Positions 5,564 through 8,066 of a stretch of DNA of 8,066 nucleotides are shown here, piece by piece. Below the pieces are notes generated by a model that was given only the letters and a program-made list of their open reading frames with translations, did no database searches and was not told the origin of the DNA. This stretch comes from a bacterium (GTDB taxonomy: Bacteria > CSSED10-310 > JAJRTK01): NCBI GenBank assembly GCA_024278345.1, contig JAJRTK010000298.1:1-8066 (forward strand), given 5' to 3'. How positions within the stretch are numbered: the first letter of the stretch is position 1; each line of letters opens with the position of its first letter. Both the position numbers and the translations under genes were made by a program.

Positions 5564-6355
5564 TCAGAATCGGCTTTCGCGGCGCAAATTCCGCCTGTCG
5601 AAGACCTTATTTGGAAGCTCGATCTTGAATTCGATCTTGTCGAACCACATTTCGGTGTGGCTGTCCCTACGAAGAGCGTCCCGCATGACAAACAGGGTTG
5701 GATACCACCGGTTTTCAAATCGCTCTATTTTCTTGAATTCTACTACTTTGAGCAAGCGTCCGCTTTTGGCGTAACGCTCTTCGCGAAGAGGTAAAAGATG
5801 GCGCTTTGAAATCCATAGCTTCCGTTTTGGATAACTCATTCCCCGTTTTCTTTCTTGAAGTTCCACGACGTAGCACTCTTCGCCATCGATAGTCTTAGGC
5901 TTTAACAACTGGCCGTCATAATCGTCCAAAAGCTCGCGGTTCTCGGTCATGTCCTCGTAAGAGAAGTCCGAGCCCATGAGACTTTGCCGCAGGAGGTGCC
6001 CGGCGATTTTGATCACCTTTTCGGTCCGTGGCAGGTAGATCCAGAGCTGCTTCCCAAGGCGGAGCATCTTCGTGCCCTTGTCTCGGGCCGGTTTGTAAAA
6101 CTGGATCAGGGCGTCGTCCGCGCCGCGCGCGAAGACGCGAAACCACTTTTCCCGCCGGCCGTCCTCGTCAATGATCACCATCCGGGCGTGAAGCCTCCGG
6201 GTCTCGAACGTCATCTGGCGGTCGATCTCCCGGATGAGCTCTTCGACGGAAGTCAGCTCCTTGGGCTCTGGAAGAGGCGTCTGGGAGGTTCCCTCCCCGG
6301 CAACGGCCGCGGAGCAAACGAGCAAAAGAAGGATTGCGGTGATCTTCGATTTCAT
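5564..6355 (-). CDS. LolA-like outer-membrane lipoprotein-sorting protein
   Basis: This 263-residue exported protein belongs to the LolA-like superfamily (outer membrane lipoprotein-sorting type), whose members bind lipidated cargo in a half-barrel in the periplasm. Residues 1-19 are a signal peptide (MKSKITAILLLLVCSAAVA, cleavage after AVA); the Cys at 14 lacks a proper lipobox, so the protein is probably soluble. Family hallmarks are the strand run FYKPARDKGTKMLRLGKQLW (86-105), IYLPRTEKVIKI (106-117), LMGSDFSYEDM (126-136) and KLWISKRHLLPLREE (179-193). The length is normal. The start is ATG at 6355, with AGGGAG a few bases upstream; an ATG at 6418 would put 21 non-hydrophobic residues before the signal peptide. 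It follows the FtsX-like permease after 194 bases on the same strand, a pairing common for this family, which suggests the permease hands it substrate. Cargo is not known. Confidence 0.88.
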   Translation of the reverse strand: MKSKITAILLLLVCSAAVAGEGTSQTPLPEPKELTSVEELIREIDRQMTFETRRLHARMVIIDEDGRREKWFRVFARGADDALIQFYKPARDKGTKMLRLGKQLWIYLPRTEKVIKIAGHLLRQSLMGSDFSYEDMTENRELLDDYDGQLLKPKTIDGEECYVVELQERKRGMSYPKRKLWISKRHLLPLREERYAKSGRLLKVVEFKKIERFENRWYPTLFVMRDALRRDSHTEMWFDKIEFKIELPNKVFDRRNLRRESRF

Positions 6356-6549
6356 GGGGCTCCCTATCTCTATTTGCGGCATCCGGTTCAGTACCTTTGC
6401 GAAGCATCCATTCAGCAAAGCCTATTCTTTTCTCATGGGTTGAGTTCCGCTCCCGGCGGCCCGGACCCGCGCGCGCGACACGAGTTCCCTGCGTCCGCCA
6501 CCACTCGCCTTCCCATGGCCCTCAACCCGAGCCAATCCAAACAGATCCT
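6356..6549. other. 194-base gap between permease and LolA-like genes
   Basis: I find no gene here. An 8-bp inverted repeat, GGGTTGAG (6437-6444) and CTCAACCC (6521-6528), brackets a G+C-rich core that includes the alternating run CGCGCGCGCG (6468-6477). The spacing is wide for an operon, so the LolA-like gene may have its own promoter, but I could not identify one with confidence. Confidence 0.4.
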
Positions 6550-7794
6550 TCAATTTCGGGTGATGGCGTCCTGCGGTCCCATGGAAAAGGTTTTGAGGAC
6601 AGGCCAAACCATCCCAAGAAGGCTCAGGACAACTCCAACGGAAAAACCGATGACGAGGCTCCCCGGACCAAACTGGGCATGAAACGAGTTTGTCACTGCG
6701 AAAGGCAAACCCTGGATGCGGTCCAGATCAAAGGTAAGCCCCACCCGATGGAGGTAAAGAGCGGCAGGCGTCCCAAGGAGAATGCCTAGCAGGCTCCCCA
6801 AAAATCCGTAGAGAAGAGCCTCGTGAAAAAAAGCGGCGGTGATACTGAGCCTCGACATGCCCAGCGCCATAAAAAGGCCAATCTCCTTCCGCCGTTCCAG
6901 AACGGAAACAGTCATCATGTTGAGGATGCCCAGGCCGGCAACGAAACAGATGATCCCAGCGATACTCAGGCGGACAGCCCTGATCATGGTGAACATGGAG
7001 GCGAAAAGGGGTTCCTCCGTCCAGGGACGCACGGCAACGCCGGGAGGGAGATCGAGGCGCCGGAGCTTCCGGGCCAGGTCGGTTGCTTCCAGGTAATTTT
7101 TGCCGTAGACGAGGATCTTCGACGCGGCGCCAGGCATTTCCAAGAAGTCCTGGGCCTGCTCCAGTGGCAGATAGGCGATTCGATTCGCCATGCGAATCCC
7201 AAAGTCGAAGATTCCCACGACCTTGTAATCATCGGCCATGAACGAATCATAAATTGTCTGGCCCAGAACCGTCAGCTCATCGCCGGGCCGAATTTTCAAC
7301 TCGTCGGCGATCCGTTTCCCCACAAGGATAGCCTTTTCTCCAGCCTTGGGATAGCGGCCTGCGACAATCTTGTCGGGAAGCGCCGAAAAAGCCGCGTACT
7401 GCAGAAGATCCAGGCCGGTGCAGGCAATGGGAAACGTCTTCTCGCGGTACTCCGCCAAGAGCCCGAAATCGATCCGCTCCAAAGCCGCTACCACGCCATC
7501 GACTTTCATCAGGTGGTCTCGGAGCTTCGCGCTTTCAGAAAGACGGTGGCGCAGCGGATTGAACCGTTTCTTCTGGAAGTAATCCTCTTTGGCGACAACA
7601 ATTTCACCGACATCGCCAAGGACTTCGGAGAAGAGCTTGCCCTGGATTCCCTCGGTCAAACTGATGCCCACGATGACCAAAGCAACCGATAAGGCTATGG
7701 CACCCAAAGCCAGAAAACTCCGGAGTCTCTGGCGAAAGACATTTTTGAATCCCAGACGAATGAAATAGAGCAAGTCTGCACCCGACCTTTGCAT
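6550..7794 (-). CDS. FtsX/MacB-type ABC transporter permease (LolC/E-like)
   Basis: This 414-residue inner-membrane permease has the standard architecture: first transmembrane helix at about 26-48; a large periplasmic MacB-type domain at about 49-268; then three helices at about 270-296, 320-350 and 378-400. The FtsX-domain cytoplasmic signature ERRKEIGLFMALGMSR (300-315) contacts the ATPase in related transporters. Families of this type extract lipoproteins or other lipids, or act as mechanotransmitters, using ATP hydrolysed by a separate subunit. I chose ATG at 7794 (MQRSGADLLYFIRLGFKNV) because GAAGGT lies 5 bases upstream; a GTG at 7851 would add 19 residues. The following LolA-like gene supports a lipoprotein- or lipid-export role. 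No ATPase gene and no second permease are visible within the window, so it is either a homodimer using a distant ATPase or part of a split system. Confidence 0.92.
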   Translation of the reverse strand: MQRSGADLLYFIRLGFKNVFRQRLRSFLALGAIALSVALVIVGISLTEGIQGKLFSEVLGDVGEIVVAKEDYFQKKRFNPLRHRLSESAKLRDHLMKVDGVVAALERIDFGLLAEYREKTFPIACTGLDLLQYAAFSALPDKIVAGRYPKAGEKAILVGKRIADELKIRPGDELTVLGQTIYDSFMADDYKVVGIFDFGIRMANRIAYLPLEQAQDFLEMPGAASKILVYGKNYLEATDLARKLRRLDLPPGVAVRPWTEEPLFASMFTMIRAVRLSIAGIICFVAGLGILNMMTVSVLERRKEIGLFMALGMSRLSITAAFFHEALLYGFLGSLLGILLGTPAALYLHRVGLTFDLDRIQGLPFAVTNSFHAQFGPGSLVIGFSVGVVLSLLGMVWPVLKTFSMGPQDAITRN

Positions 7795-7971
7795 GAAACC
7801 TTCGCAAGAAGTCTGATTCAGACCGTGACAGCCCCTCGGCCCATAGACCACTCACGTTCGGTTGAGCACTCGAATCTCGTTTTCACAGCCACTTTCGGAT
7901 TCCTCACCCTACTCTAATACTATAACGGGCCTCGGTCATGGTACCGGCCACGGTTCAGATTTCAGACGCCG
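7795..7971. other. Upstream region of the permease gene
   Basis: No gene is apparent. On the minus strand TATAGT (7923-7918) is a possible -10 for the permease, but no good -35 accompanies it. The leader would be over 110 bases long, and I see no riboswitch-like structure in it. Confidence 0.3.
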
Positions 7972-8066
7972 CCCCGGGGCTTCCAGCCCTGGAACCCGGC
8001 GGAGGCTCCGCCTCCGGACCTCCGCTGGGAGCGCCGCTCCCAGACCCACGCCAGGGAGCCAGCTCC
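7972..8066. repeat. Array of short perfect hairpins
   Basis: Consecutive inverted repeats run to the window end: CCCCGGGG (7972-7979); TTCCAG/CC/CTGGAA (7981-7994); CGGAGGC/TCC/GCCTCCG (8000-8016); CTGGGAGC/GCC/GCTCCCAG (8025-8043); and GGAGC/CA/GCTCC (8055-8066), probably cut by the edge. Arms differ in sequence but share 5-8 bp stems and 2-3 base loops at a spacing of roughly 20-30 bases. This looks like a dispersed, REP-like intergenic repeat rather than a single terminator. The GGGGAC/AGC/GTCCCC stem at 70-84 is of similar build. Confidence 0.6.

Noticed and set aside
6823-7692. A 289-codon plus-strand frame opposite the permease
   Set aside because: The reverse strand encodes a full permease with its signature; the antisense product has no recognisable feature.
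1-8066. CRISPR arrays, tRNA or rRNA genes
   Set aside because: I saw no regularly spaced identical repeats, no cloverleaf-like segment and no rRNA-like conserved stretch; the edge hairpins have differing arms and no spacers.

Overview
The window is a stretch of moderately high G+C bacterial chromosome with six well-supported protein genes, one doubtful small secreted ORF and several non-coding repeat structures. A LolA-like periplasmic protein beside an FtsX/MacB-type permease points to a Gram-negative (diderm) bacterium. No rRNA, tRNA or recognisable marker gene narrows this further. The mix of orphan genes, loose spacing and hairpin repeats suits an environmental lineage with repeat-rich intergenic DNA. 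No CRISPR, integrase or transposase gene is present.

Layout, left to right. Bases 1-445 are non-coding: a cluster of short hairpins at the edge, then a 153-bp MITE-like element (197-349) with terminal inverted repeats and a perfect 9-bp flanking direct repeat, then a probable terminator. The minus strand at 446-1897 encodes a GT4-family glycosyltransferase with a TTG start. Upstream of it, at 1986-2129, lies a second, diverged and oppositely oriented copy of the same small element. The plus strand at 2194-3678 encodes a membrane-anchored arylsulfotransferase-family beta-propeller whose putative promoter overlaps the end of that second copy. It converges on a minus-strand class I glutamine amidotransferase (3811-4461). 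A divergent region follows, with an extended -10 promoter driving a small plus-strand ORF (4703-5074) that starts with a signal-peptide-like segment.

The right half is a minus-strand group: FtsX/MacB-type permease (7794 to 6550), LolA-like exported protein (6355 to 5564) and a small membrane protein built from two tandem copies of one unit (5494 to 5075). The first two probably act together in moving lipoproteins or lipids from the inner membrane towards the outer membrane. The ATPase such a system needs is not in the window. The right edge (7972-8066) is a tight array of short perfect hairpins.

The main things to look at are the pair of MITE-like elements flanking the glycosyltransferase, a stretch inside that gene where the codon signature moves to another frame, the internal duplication in the small membrane protein, and the hairpin arrays at both edges.
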